From NCBI RefSeq assembly GCF_009709675.1, contig NZ_WMLB01000010.1, positions 61,820 to 125,819 on the forward strand: a stretch of 64,000 nt of DNA. Reading direction: 5' to 3'. The notes below the pieces were generated by a model. The model was not told the DNA's origin. It saw only the letters and a program-made list of their open reading frames with translations, and ran no database searches. The stretch comes from Agromyces bracchium. Lineage in GTDB: Bacteria > Actinomycetota > Actinomycetes > Actinomycetales > Microbacteriaceae. The translations under genes and the position numbers were made by a program. The stretch's first letter is position 1; each line of letters begins with the position of its first letter. Shown in pieces: positions 24,829-32,437 of this stretch.

Positions 24829-25917
24829 CTACGCGGACTCCTCCACGAACGCGACCCGCGCCTCCAGCCCGAGGAACGCGCCGTACCGATCCGCCGCAGC
24901 CTCGAGCTCTCGCACCTCGTCGGCGGCGAGCGCCCGGTACGGGTTCAGTTCGAACGTCACCAGGTTCGCGCCGATCCGGCGCCGCATGCTCGCGAGGATC
25001 TGCCCGTCCACGAGCGCCATGCCGATCGCCGTCTCGCGGGTGCGCCGAACGAGGCCGTCGGCGTCGATCACCCAGCGCGAGTCCTGGTAGCCGCGGTACA
25101 TCTCGTCGAGCACCTGCAGCAGGTGGGCGCCCGGCGGCTCGCTCGAGGGGGCGACGGATGCCTCCGGCTCGCCGGTCGCGTGCCAGAACGTCCGCCCGTC
25201 GTGCTCGAACGAGTCGAGGCCGCCAGCCGCACCGGCGATGCCGCGCCGCGCGTCGGTCAGCGTGAGCGTCGCCCAGTACGCGAGGTCGCGATCGGTCGCG
25301 GGGCCGTGCGACGAGAGGTACCGCAGGGCGAGCTCGGCGAGCGCCTCGTCGCGATCGCGCGGCGCCGCGGCCGGAACCCGGTCGTCGAGCAGCGCGTAGG
25401 TGTGCTCGCCGTCGCGGGGCACGCCGCCGCAGACGATGCCGTGCAGCTCGAGGTGGGCGAGGAAGAGCATGAGCTCGAAGCTGCTGAGCGGCTGGTCGCG
25501 CTCCGAGAGCCCGGCGGCGACCTCGGCCCTCGTGCGATCCGGCGTCTCGGCCAGCATCGACGTCACCGCATCCGTCAGCCGCGTCATCCGCTCGACCAGC
25601 GGCCGCAACTGCTGCACCGCGACCGGGATCACGCGCGGCGACGTCACCTCGAGCAGCCACCGGAGGTCGTCGACGTGCACGTAGTGCCAGGTCGGGCGCA
25701 GCACGTGCGTGCGGATCACCCGGCCCTCGGCGAGCGCCCCCGCGAGGTCCTCCTGCCGCGGCGAGGTCGTGCGGGTCGCGACCGCCCAGGCCGACTGCGA
25801 CGGGTTCTCGGCCTGCACCCCGAGGAGCGTGCGGACGACGGTCTCGGCGTCGGCGACCGGGGCGGCGAGCAGCTGCGATCGCAGTCGCCGGCGCGCGATC
25901 TCACGGTCCGTGGTCAT
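24829..25917 (-). CDS. Winged-helix DNA-binding domain protein (HTH_42, AlkZ/YcaQ-like)
   Basis: A 362-residue protein of the winged-helix superfamily that includes the DNA glycosylases AlkZ and YcaQ. Family motifs include LLGVQAENPSQSAWAVATR near the N-terminus, VIRTHVLRPTWHYVHVDDLRWLL and the late DGLVRRT segment. The Gln-containing LGVQAENPSQ region corresponds to the area of the catalytic Gln motif of AlkZ-type enzymes. Base-excision repair is possible but not shown. GGAG precedes the ATG at 25917. It ends 15 bases from the convergent gntR gene. Confidence 0.75.
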   Translation of the reverse strand: MTTDREIARRRLRSQLLAAPVADAETVVRTLLGVQAENPSQSAWAVATRTTSPRQEDLAGALAEGRVIRTHVLRPTWHYVHVDDLRWLLEVTSPRVIPVAVQQLRPLVERMTRLTDAVTSMLAETPDRTRAEVAAGLSERDQPLSSFELMLFLAHLELHGIVCGGVPRDGEHTYALLDDRVPAAAPRDRDEALAELALRYLSSHGPATDRDLAYWATLTLTDARRGIAGAAGGLDSFEHDGRTFWHATGEPEASVAPSSEPPGAHLLQVLDEMYRGYQDSRWVIDADGLVRRTRETAIGMALVDGQILASMRRRIGANLVTFELNPYRALAADEVRELEAAADRYGAFLGLEARVAFVEESA

Positions 25918-25936
25918 GCCGGCTCCGCCTGCGCGG

Positions 25937-26413
25937 TCAGCCGCGCGCGTCCTCCAGGTGCGGCGCGCCGCGGCTCAGCACCTTGACGACGAGGTTGTGG
26001 CGGCGGAGCGTGCGGATCGTGCGGGCGACCTCCTCGGGCGACCGACCGAGGGCCAGCTCGTTGACGACGACGAGCACGTCGCCGGCCTGCAGCGTCGCGA
26101 ACAGCCGGCCCAGGCGCTGCTCCCACGTCTCGGGCATGTCGGGCGTCGGGTAGCGGAAGTCGAGGATCTGCACGCCGAACCGCGTCAGCGCGGTGCGCTG
26201 CTCGAGGATCGGCGGCATGTCCTCGCGCGGCACGACGAGCCCGACGAGCCGGGATCCCTCCGGCCGCGCCTTCCACCAGTCGTGGTTCTGCTGGAGCTCG
26301 ACGAAGCACTCGGGGCAGCCGATCGCGTGGTGCCCGGGAGTGTGCATGCCGGCAGCGGCATCCGTCGCGGCCGTCGCGGCACCCGTCGTCGCATCCGCCT
26401 GCTGCTCACCCAT
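25937..26413 (-). CDS. Resolvase-fold-like protein lacking the catalytic serine motif
   Basis: A 158-residue protein whose region 57-147 resembles the N-terminal domain of serine recombinases. GRLFATLQAGDVLVVVNELALGRSPEEVARTIRTLRRHNLVVKVL lines up with the usual L-x-x-GDxLxVxxLDRLxRS region, but the DRL is replaced (NELALGRS). The catalytic Arg-x-Ser near the domain start is not found (LVGLVVPREDMPPILEQR). A short CPEC motif (residues 33-36) in an N-terminal extension could bind metal. It overlaps no other gene. A role in recombination is unlikely; DNA or nucleotide binding is possible. Confidence 0.55.
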   Translation of the reverse strand: MGEQQADATTGAATAATDAAAGMHTPGHHAIGCPECFVELQQNHDWWKARPEGSRLVGLVVPREDMPPILEQRTALTRFGVQILDFRYPTPDMPETWEQRLGRLFATLQAGDVLVVVNELALGRSPEEVARTIRTLRRHNLVVKVLSRGAPHLEDARG

Positions 26414-26528
26414 GTCGATCACCCTCGTCGTCACCGTCTGCGTCACGTTCCATTGTCGCCGACCGCACGGCATCGGCGTACGCTGACCCCGATCGCGCGC
26501 CGCGCGCGATGCGGACGAGGGGGTTCCG

Positions 26529-26996
26529 ATGGCCGAGCTCGCACCGATCCAGCCGTGCCTGTGGTTCGACGACCGGGCCCGCGAGGCGATGGCGTACTAC
26601 GTCGAGGTGTTCCCGGATTCCTCGATCGACCGGATCGACGAGTACCCGGACGAGTCGCTCGACGAGCACTTCCGCGGCATGTCGGGCAAGGTGCTGAACG
26701 GGCAGTTCACGCTGAACGGCGTGCCGTTCACGTGCCTCGACGGCGGCCCGCTGTTCACGTTCAACGAGTCGATCTCGTTCATCGTCGCGTGCGCCGACCA
26801 GGCCGAGATCGACCACTACTGGGAGCGGCTCTCGCACGTGCCCGACGCGGAGGCGTGCGGGTGGTGCAAGGACCGGTTCGGCGTCAGCTGGCAGATCATC
26901 CCCGCGAACATGGGCGAACTCACGCGCCGGCCTGAGCAGATCCAGGTGATGATGCAGCAGAAGAAGATCGTGATCTCCGAGCTCGAGCACGCGTGA
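26529..26996 (+). CDS. VOC-family PhnB-like protein
   Basis: A 155-residue member of the vicinal-oxygen-chelate superfamily, PhnB/3-demethylubiquinone-methyltransferase-like subgroup. PCLWFDDRAREAMAYYVEVFPDS is the standard opening, FTLNGVPFTCLDGGP and FNESISFIVAC follow, and DRFGVSWQIIPANM closes the domain. These proteins often lack a known substrate. A GAGGGGG site precedes the ATG at 26529. The following YciI-like gene starts seven bases after its stop, so the two are probably cotranscribed. Confidence 0.85.
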   Translation: MAELAPIQPCLWFDDRAREAMAYYVEVFPDSSIDRIDEYPDESLDEHFRGMSGKVLNGQFTLNGVPFTCLDGGPLFTFNESISFIVACADQAEIDHYWERLSHVPDAEACGWCKDRFGVSWQIIPANMGELTRRPEQIQVMMQQKKIVISELEHA

Positions 26997-27003
26997 GCGA
27001 CGG

Positions 27004-27384
27004 ATGCCGCGGAGCCCCGACATCCCGGACGCGTTCGACGTCGTGACGCTCGTCGTGCTGCGGCGCCCGGCCGACGCACCCGACATGTCGGAGGCCGAGC
27101 TCGACGCGCTGCAGGCGCGCCACCTCGCGTACCGGGCCGAGCTGCGCCGCAGCGGCGTGATCGTCGCGAACGGCCCGTTCGGCGAGCAGACCGACCCGTC
27201 GTACCGGGGCATGTCGATCTTCGCGTGCGACCCGGCCGAAGCCGCGCGGCTCTCGGCCGGCGACCCGTCGGTCGTGGCGGGACGACTCGCGTTCGACGTC
27301 ATGGAGTGGTGGGTCGCGGCGGGCTCGCTCGCGTTCCCCGGGGCCGACGGGCCCGTCGGCGAACGGCGGGCCATGCCGGACTGA
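27004..27384 (+). CDS. YciI-like domain protein
   Basis: A 126-residue small alpha/beta protein of the YCII type (ferredoxin-like fold). The hallmark pattern is FDVVTLVVLRRP, then an acidic helix with HLAYRAELRRSGVIVANGPFG and YRGMSIFACDPAEAARL. Biochemical function is unknown for most members. The ATG sits inside a CGGATGCCGC word, the sequence over-represented across the window. It follows the VOC gene by seven bases. Confidence 0.8.
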   Translation: MPRSPDIPDAFDVVTLVVLRRPADAPDMSEAELDALQARHLAYRAELRRSGVIVANGPFGEQTDPSYRGMSIFACDPAEAARLSAGDPSVVAGRLAFDVMEWWVAAGSLAFPGADGPVGERRAMPD

Positions 27385-27405
27385 CCCGCCGCGAGCCGCT
27401 CCGGG

Positions 27406-28152
27406 CTACGCGACCTCGGCCGCGACGCGCGGCCGGCGCCATCCGGTGACCAGCAGCCACACGGTGAACGACAGCTCGGCCACGACCGACGGGATCAGGA
27501 CGATCATGAGCATGACGTCGGCGATCGCGGCGTAGTCCGGAAGGAGGGTCACGGCCAGCGTGTCGAGGCCGTACGCCGTTCCGGCGACGATGAGGGTCCA
27601 GCCGAGCCAGACGGGCGCGATGCGCGAGGCGACGATCATCCGGCCGAGGAGCACGAGGTGCACGCCGAACGCGAAGAGGCCCACGAGCCACGCGTAGTCG
27701 AACGCCTCGAACATGAGCAGGCCCGCCTCGGGGCCCATCGTGCCGGTACCCGGGCCGCCGGTGACCAACTGCAGGCCGAGGAACATGAAGACCGCGGCGA
27801 CGCCGAGCATCACCGTGTACACGAGGCGGAACCAGGCGGCGAGCAGCGAGCGGTCGCGCCCCGCGGGGCGGAACAGCACGTACAGCGCCCAGGCGATGGG
27901 CACGTCGATGAGGAACACGACGACGAACGCGGCGAGTCCGCCGCGGAAGAGCGACTCGGATGCCGCGACATCCGCCGCCGTCGCCGCGGCATCGCCGGGG
28001 TGGACGAGCGATTCGCGGACGACGAAGTTGGCGAAGATCGCGAGCACGAAGATGGCGACGTAGCCGAGGCCCGCGATGCGGGCGGCGCGCCGGCGGGCCT
28101 GCGCGTCGTCGATGTCGGCGACGGCGGGCCGGGTGAGTTCGGTGGTGGGCAT
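27406..28152 (-). CDS. DUF4386-type membrane protein
   Basis: A 248-residue integral membrane protein with about six hydrophobic helices, the first at RIAGLGYVAIFVLAIFANF. The layout and the MFEAFDYAWLVGLFAFGVHLVLLG region match DUF4386 proteins, which have no established function. A GGAGGACCCC ribosome binding site precedes the ATG at 28152. Immediately upstream lies a four-copy 17-bp tandem repeat (28169-28236), so its expression may be affected by copy-number change there. Confidence 0.78.
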   Translation of the reverse strand: MPTTELTRPAVADIDDAQARRRAARIAGLGYVAIFVLAIFANFVVRESLVHPGDAAATAADVAASESLFRGGLAAFVVVFLIDVPIAWALYVLFRPAGRDRSLLAAWFRLVYTVMLGVAAVFMFLGLQLVTGGPGTGTMGPEAGLLMFEAFDYAWLVGLFAFGVHLVLLGRMIVASRIAPVWLGWTLIVAGTAYGLDTLAVTLLPDYAAIADVMLMIVLIPSVVAELSFTVWLLVTGWRRPRVAAEVA

Positions 28153-28168
28153 GGGGTCCTCCAGGTGG

Positions 28169-28236
28169 GATCGGACGGTCGTGTGGGTCGGACGGTCGTG
28201 TGGGTCGGACGGTCGTATGGGTCGGATGGTCGTATC
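28169..28236. repeat. 17-bp tandem repeat, four copies
   Basis: Four head-to-tail units with consensus GGTCGGACGGTCGTGTG lie between the DUF4386 start and the end of the quinone oxidoreductase gene. Units differ at one to four positions. The array covers most of the only non-coding stretch upstream of the DUF4386 gene. Confidence 0.85.
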
Positions 28237-28254
28237 GTCGGGCGGATCGGGTGA

Positions 28255-29307
28255 TCAGCGGCCGATGCTGATGACGGCCTTGCCGGCGATGCGCCCGGCC
28301 ACGAGGTCGCCCATGGCGCGGCGCACGTCGGCGAGCGGATAGGTGCGGCCGACGGTCGCGGTGAGCTCGCCGGCGGCGAGCAGGTCGGAGAGCCGCTCGA
28401 TCGCGTCCTGCTCGTGGCTCGAGATGAAGAACGTGAGGCGCTTGCGGGTGAACAGCGAGCGCAGCGGGGCGCTGAGCTGGCGCTGCAGGCCGCCCGTGAG
28501 CCGGCCACCGCCCTCGCCGCCGACGATCACGAGGGTCCCGGTCGGGGTGAGGATCCGCTGCAGGCGTCGCACAGGCAGCCGGCCGTTGATGTCGACGATC
28601 AGGTCGTACCGCTCCGTGCCACGCGAGACGTCGGTCGCGCGGTAGTCGATGACGCGCACGGCGCCGAGCGAGCGGACGTGCTCGGCCTTCTCGGCGCTCG
28701 CGACGCCGGTCACCTCTGCGCCCGCCTGCGCGGCGAGCTGCACGGCGTACCCGCCGACTCCACCGGAGGCGCCGATCACGAGCACGCGCTGGCCGGCGGC
28801 GACGCGGCCGCTGCCGTGCACCGCCTGGTGGGCCGTGAGCCCGGAGACCGGCACAACGGCGGCCTCGTCGAACGAGACCGACTGCGGCTTGCGGGCCAGG
28901 GTGGATGCCTCGGCGAGCGCGTACTCGGCGAAGCTGCCGTCGGCGATGCCGAACACCTCGTCGCCGACGGCGAACCGGTCGGCGCCCTCGCCGACGGCGA
29001 CGACGACGCCCGCGACGTCGAACCCGGGCACGGGCTGCGTCGGACGGCGGAGGCCGAACATGAGGCGCGTGAGGTACGGCAGCCCCGTCATGAGGTGCCA
29101 GGTGCCGCGGTCGAGGCCGGCGGCGCGGACCTCGAGGAGCACCTGGCCGGCCGCGGGGCTCGGCACGTCGATGCGGTCGACGTCCAGCACGTCGACGTCG
29201 CCGTAGGCGCGCTGCACGACGGCGGTCATGGTCTCGGGTGCGACGCGGCCGGCCTCCGTGGCGGCGGTGCGCGTCGTCGTGGTCGTGGTTCCGGTCCAGG
29301 CCTGCAT
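28255..29307 (-). CDS. NADPH:quinone oxidoreductase-like zinc-free MDR
   Basis: A 350-residue medium-chain reductase of the quinone oxidoreductase group. PGFDVAGVVVAVGEGA, SGLTAHQAVHGSGRVAAGQRVLVIGASGGVGGYAVQLA (nucleotide-binding motif) and the absence of zinc-ligand Cys are typical. These enzymes reduce quinones, enones or aldehydes. It is divergent from a TetR gene, and two identical 15-bp palindromes lie in the 101-base gap. Regulation by that TetR, perhaps in response to a reactive electrophile, is the natural reading. GAGGAG precedes the ATG. Confidence 0.88.
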   Translation of the reverse strand: MQAWTGTTTTTTRTAATEAGRVAPETMTAVVQRAYGDVDVLDVDRIDVPSPAAGQVLLEVRAAGLDRGTWHLMTGLPYLTRLMFGLRRPTQPVPGFDVAGVVVAVGEGADRFAVGDEVFGIADGSFAEYALAEASTLARKPQSVSFDEAAVVPVSGLTAHQAVHGSGRVAAGQRVLVIGASGGVGGYAVQLAAQAGAEVTGVASAEKAEHVRSLGAVRVIDYRATDVSRGTERYDLIVDINGRLPVRRLQRILTPTGTLVIVGGEGGGRLTGGLQRQLSAPLRSLFTRKRLTFFISSHEQDAIERLSDLLAAGELTATVGRTYPLADVRRAMGDLVAGRIAGKAVISIGR

Positions 29308-29329
29308 GCCCTTCTCCTCGGGAGTTGAT

Positions 29330-29344
29330 TCGTACTTAGTACGA
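29330..29344. promoter_or_regulatory. TetR operator candidate, copy 1 (perfect palindrome)
   Basis: TCGTACTTAGTACGA is a perfect 7-1-7 inverted repeat in the divergent region. An identical copy lies 33 bases downstream. Confidence 0.8.
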
Positions 29345-29362
29345 CTTGGTGTGAGACACTAC

Positions 29363-29377
29363 TCGTACTTAGTACGA
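29363..29377. promoter_or_regulatory. TetR operator candidate, copy 2 (perfect palindrome)
   Basis: A second identical TCGTACTTAGTACGA, centred 33 bases from copy 1 and about 32 bases before the tetR start. Its A/T content contrasts with the flanks, and it probably overlaps the tetR promoter. Confidence 0.8.
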
Positions 29378-29408
29378 TGAGTCAAGACCGAATGATGGAA
29401 TGGATGCC

Positions 29409-30101
29409 ATGACCGATACGACGACGGCCGAACGCTCACACGTCCGCGGCTCGTTGAACCGCGACCGGGTGCTGCACGGCGCGCTCGAGTTCGCCGACCG
29501 CGAGGGCATCGAGCCCCTCACCATCCGTCGGCTCGCCGACCACCTCGGCGTGAAGCCGATGACGATCTACCACTACGTCGCGAACAAGGAGGCGATCATC
29601 GACGGCATGATCGACCTCGTCTTCGACGAGATCGAGCGCCCGCCGGCCGACGGCGCCTGGCGAGCGGGCATCCGTTCCCGTGCCGCCTCGCTCCGCGAGG
29701 TGCTGCGACGCCATCCCTGGGCGACGCCGCTCATGGAGTCCCGCACGAACCCGGGCGCCGCGACGCTCGGTCACCACGACGCCGTGCTCGCCTGCTGGTA
29801 CCGCTCCGGACTCCCGCTCGAGCTCATCGCGCACGGCCTGGCGGTCGTCGACGCCTTCGTCTACGGATTCGCGCTGCAGGAGGCGGCGCTGCCGTTCGGC
29901 GACCACCAGGGCGACCTCACCGAGGCGGCCGAGGAGATCATCCTCCCGCTCCCGACGGGCGAGCACCCGAACCTCGTCCGCTTCACGCAGGAGCACGTGC
30001 TCCAGCCGGGCTACGACTTCGGGCGGTCCTTCGACTTCGGGCTCGACCTGATCCTCGACGGTCTGGAGGCGGCCGCGCGGCGGGATGAGGACGCACGGTG
30101 A
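29409..30101 (+). CDS. TetR-family transcriptional regulator
   Basis: A 230-residue regulator with an N-terminal helix-turn-helix (LTIRRLADHLGVKPMTIYHYVANKEAIIDGM, close to the classical TetR recognition helix) and a C-terminal TetR_C-type dimerisation and ligand domain. It most likely represses itself and the divergent oxidoreductase gene through the paired palindromes at 29330 and 29363. Two in-frame ATGs are possible, 29400 and 29409; I prefer 29409 because a GGA lies nine bases upstream, while the first has no room for a site. Confidence 0.9.
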   Translation: MTDTTTAERSHVRGSLNRDRVLHGALEFADREGIEPLTIRRLADHLGVKPMTIYHYVANKEAIIDGMIDLVFDEIERPPADGAWRAGIRSRAASLREVLRRHPWATPLMESRTNPGAATLGHHDAVLACWYRSGLPLELIAHGLAVVDAFVYGFALQEAALPFGDHQGDLTEAAEEIILPLPTGEHPNLVRFTQEHVLQPGYDFGRSFDFGLDLILDGLEAAARRDEDAR

Positions 30102-30140
30102 CGGGCCGCCTCGAGCGCGGCGCAGACGGGAGGACCCGGG

Positions 30141-30458
30141 CTACAACCCCTCCGCGATCTCCTTGATCGCGGCGAGGCGGCGGTCCCACTCGGCGCCGAT
30201 CGCCTCGAGCCGCCGCGCGGTCTCGCCGAGCCGCGACCCGAGCACGCGGTAGCGCACCTCGCGGCCCACGCGGATCGGCTCGACGAGGCCGACCTCCTGC
30301 AGCACGGCGAGGTGCTTCGCGATCGCCTGCCGAGTGACGGGCAGGCGGCCGGCGAGGGCGGACGCGGATGCGTCGCCCTCGCCGAGTGCCGCCAGGATGC
30401 TCCACCGGGTCTCGTCTCCGAGTGCGGCGAACACCGGGACCAGCGTCCCCGTGGTCAT
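30141..30458 (-). CDS. ArsR-family regulator
   Basis: A 105-residue winged-helix protein with the ArsR pattern FAALGDETRWSILAALGEGDASASALAGRLPVTRQAIAKHLAVL and a beta-wing (VEPIRVGREVRYRV). No metal-binding Cys motif is present, so it belongs to the non-metal group commonly paired with SRPBCC proteins. Its ATG overlaps the stop of the SRPBCC gene, and both are expressed from the promoter upstream of 31036, where two palindromes suggest autoregulation. Confidence 0.9.
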   Translation of the reverse strand: MTTGTLVPVFAALGDETRWSILAALGEGDASASALAGRLPVTRQAIAKHLAVLQEVGLVEPIRVGREVRYRVLGSRLGETARRLEAIGAEWDRRLAAIKEIAEGL

Positions 30459-31036
30459 GCGGCGCCCTCGCGGGCGCTGCCGAGCACGTCGCTGCCGAGC
30501 ACGTCGCTGCCGAGCGCGTCGCCGTCGAACAGGGCGACGAGCTTGTCGAGCTCGGAGACCCAGCCCTCGCCGTGCGCGCGCAGGTTCGCGGCCGGGTCGG
30601 ACGTCAGCTCGAACCCGCTCTCGACGACGGTGAGCTCGGTGGCGCTGTTCACCCCGCCGTCGACCGCGCCGCCGGCCACGGGCCCGACGTCCACCGGCTC
30701 GAGGGTGAAGGTGAACACCGTCGAGGTGGCCTCGTCGACTCGGTCAGGCAGATGCCCGAGGGCGTCGTCGTTGCCCCAGCGGTACGTGATCGATCGCGGG
30801 GCGTCCATCGCCTCGACCCGGATCGGCACGTCGCCGTAGCCGTCGAACGTCATCGTGCCCTCGGCGCCGACGCCGGAGCCCTCGAGCACGGTGCGCCCGA
30901 ACCAGCGGGAGATGTGCTCGGGCTCGGTGACGGCGGCCCAGACCTTCTCGACCGGTGCGGCGATGCGGATGGTGCGTCGGACGGTGTAGGTGCCCTCGTC
31001 GACGACGGAGGGCGGGTTGTCGGTCATGTTCACCAT
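30455..31036 (-). CDS. SRPBCC (AHSA1/START-like) domain protein
   Basis: A 193-residue START-superfamily protein (TVRRTIRIAAPVEKVWAAVTEPEHISRWFG is the standard AHSA1 opening). Such proteins bind small hydrophobic ligands and are often encoded with an ArsR partner. The C-terminus has a short in-frame repeat (LGSDVLGSDVLGS) produced by three 15-bp units at 30476-30520. The ATG at 31036 has an AAAGGAA site about seven bases upstream; a longer open frame reaches 31096 but runs through the operator palindromes. Confidence 0.87.
   Translation of the reverse strand: MVNMTDNPPSVVDEGTYTVRRTIRIAAPVEKVWAAVTEPEHISRWFGRTVLEGSGVGAEGTMTFDGYGDVPIRVEAMDAPRSITYRWGNDDALGHLPDRVDEATSTVFTFTLEPVDVGPVAGGAVDGGVNSATELTVVESGFELTSDPAANLRAHGEGWVSELDKLVALFDGDALGSDVLGSDVLGSAREGAA
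30476..30520. repeat. 15-bp in-frame tandem repeat, three copies
   Basis: Three units of GCTGCCGAGCACGTC (the third with one change) encode the repeated Gly-Ser-Asp-Val-Leu in the C-terminal tail of the SRPBCC protein. The reading frame is preserved whatever the copy number. Confidence 0.85.
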
Positions 31037-31057
31037 GATGGTTCCTTTCGAATCGAC

Positions 31058-31077
31058 ATGCAACCTTAGAGTTGCAT
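31058..31077. promoter_or_regulatory. ArsR operator candidate, copy 1
   Basis: ATGCAAC-N6-GTTGCAT is a perfect 7-bp-arm inverted repeat directly upstream of the SRPBCC-arsR operon. Its CAAC-N6-GTTG core recurs 33 bases away. Confidence 0.65.
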
Positions 31078-31092
31078 TAACTCTGGAGTTAC

Positions 31093-31108
31093 GCAACCTT
31101 GCGGTTGC
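31093..31108. promoter_or_regulatory. ArsR operator candidate, copy 2
   Basis: GCAACC-TTGC-GGTTGC is a second inverted repeat with the same CAAC-N6-GTTG core, centred 33 bases from copy 1. Between the two lies another palindrome, TAACTC-TG-GAGTTA (31078-31091). Confidence 0.6.
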
Positions 31109-31174
31109 ATTTCAGGGTCGACCCTCGCAGGAACTCCGTGCGGCGCACGGATGCGGTGCCGTTTCCGCCGGGCG

Positions 31175-31180
31175 TACGTT
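31175..31180 (+). promoter_or_regulatory. Probable -10 element of a leaderless transcript
   Basis: TACGTT ends six bases before the ATG at 31187 and no ribosome binding site is present. Confidence 0.4.
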
Positions 31181-31186
31181 CGCGCC

Positions 31187-31642
31187 ATGAACTCAGAAGC
31201 ACCGCACTCAGATGCGCCGCAGTCCGAAGCACCGCACTCCGTCGCACCCGACGCAGACGCACCCACCGCACCGGAACGGGACGCCTCGCGGCCCGGATGG
31301 TTCGCCAGGGTCCCGATGTGGGCCCGGGTCACCGTGCCCACCGTGATCGTCGTCGGCGGCGCGGCGATCGTCGCCGGAGCCGTCGCGGTGGGTCCATCCG
31401 GACCGGCCGACGCGGGCGACCTGTGCCGAGACGCCGCCACGAGCCGGCTCGAGGGGCGCGGCCACACCGATATCGAACTCGCGAGGTCGCTCCAGCAGGT
31501 CGAGGCGGATGGCGCGCAGCGCGTCTCGGGAACCGTCACCTTCGTCGACGGCGCCGGCGCGACGCACCACGCCGAGGTCCGCTGCGTCATCCGGGTCGAC
31601 GGCGATCAGGCGACCCTCGCGAGCGTGCGCTTCTTCGACTGA
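31187..31642 (+). CDS. Membrane-anchored hypothetical protein
   Basis: A 151-residue protein of unknown function. Residues 1-37 are a low-complexity Ser-Glu-Ala-Pro-His type repeat, then WFARVPMWARV leads into one membrane helix (VTVPTVIVVGGAAIVAGAVAVG). The exported C-terminal domain has two Cys (DLCRDAAT and EVRCVIRV) that could form a disulfide, and a beta-rich pattern ending in VRFFD. The start at 31187 fits a leaderless mRNA. It is followed, 98 bases on, by the secreted protein gene. Confidence 0.65.
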   Translation: MNSEAPHSDAPQSEAPHSVAPDADAPTAPERDASRPGWFARVPMWARVTVPTVIVVGGAAIVAGAVAVGPSGPADAGDLCRDAATSRLEGRGHTDIELARSLQQVEADGAQRVSGTVTFVDGAGATHHAEVRCVIRVDGDQATLASVRFFD

Positions 31643-31740
31643 CGCGCGCCCTCGATCCGGACCCATCCGGAATCATGTCCGCTCCGAACTCCGTGCACAG
31701 GCGCCGACCCGACGCCGCCCACGGTACGAGGGAGTACGAC

Positions 31741-32412
31741 ATGAGGAACGCACCACGCATCATCGCCGCCACGGCGGCGAGCTTCGCCCTGGCGCTCGGC
31801 GGGGCCACTGCCGCCTACGCCGGGCACGATTCCAACCCCTCCGACAAGGTCGCGAGCTACAGCTACGACCTGAACGCGGTGCAGCCGGCCGACGTTCCCG
31901 AGAGTCGTGCGAGCGGCACGACGCGCATCAAGGCCCTGCCGAACGGCAAGCTGCAGGTCACCGTCGAGGCATGGGGACTCTCGCCGAACCTCCCGCACGC
32001 GATGCACCTGCACGGCGTGCCGGGCGACGCGCCCGACATGGGCTGCCCCGGCCCGGCCGCGGCCGGCGCCGACGGGGTCGTCACCGTGCTCGACGGTGCG
32101 CCCTTCTACGGCGGCATCCTGACCTCGCTGACCTCGACGGGCGACGTCTCGCCCGCGAGCGCGCTCGCGCTCGACCGGTTCGCGATGTCCGACGCGAACG
32201 GCTACCTGTACTTCCAGCGCACGTTCACCGACATGCCGGGCTACGTCGACGCGGGCACGGTGCAGGTGGTCGTGCACGGCATCGACTTCGACCGCAACGG
32301 CATGTACGCCTTCAATGCTGCCGACCCGTTCTCGAGTCGCTCGTCGTCGCTCGGCGCGGGCATCCCGCTCGAGGCGACGGTGCCGGTGCTCTGCGGCGGC
32401 ATCGCGAACTGA
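31741..32412 (+). CDS. Secreted CHRD-like protein
   Basis: A 223-residue exported protein. The signal peptide is clear (MRNAPRIIAATAASFALALGGATAAYAG). The mature part resembles CHRD/superoxide-dismutase-like beta-sandwich proteins, with VTVEAWGLSPNLPHAMHLHG and TVQVVVHGIDFDRNG. The HLHG motif could coordinate a metal, but no full SOD site is visible. A GAGGGAG site precedes the ATG. A strong stem-loop follows at 32438-32475. Confidence 0.75.
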   Translation: MRNAPRIIAATAASFALALGGATAAYAGHDSNPSDKVASYSYDLNAVQPADVPESRASGTTRIKALPNGKLQVTVEAWGLSPNLPHAMHLHGVPGDAPDMGCPGPAAAGADGVVTVLDGAPFYGGILTSLTSTGDVSPASALALDRFAMSDANGYLYFQRTFTDMPGYVDAGTVQVVVHGIDFDRNGMYAFNAADPFSSRSSSLGAGIPLEATVPVLCGGIAN

Positions 32413-32437
32413 GTCGCGCGTCGCGCAGTCGCAGGCC

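Noticed and set aside
25937..26413. Active serine recombinase marking a mobile element
   Set aside because: The catalytic motifs are absent and no terminal repeats, target-site duplications or other mobility genes flank it.
28169..28236. CRISPR array
   Set aside because: Units are only 17 bp and contiguous with no spacers, and no cas genes are in the window.
31036..31096. Longer SRPBCC protein starting at 31096
   Set aside because: The extra 20 codons run through the paired palindromes of the operator, and the ATG at 31036 has a better ribosome binding site.
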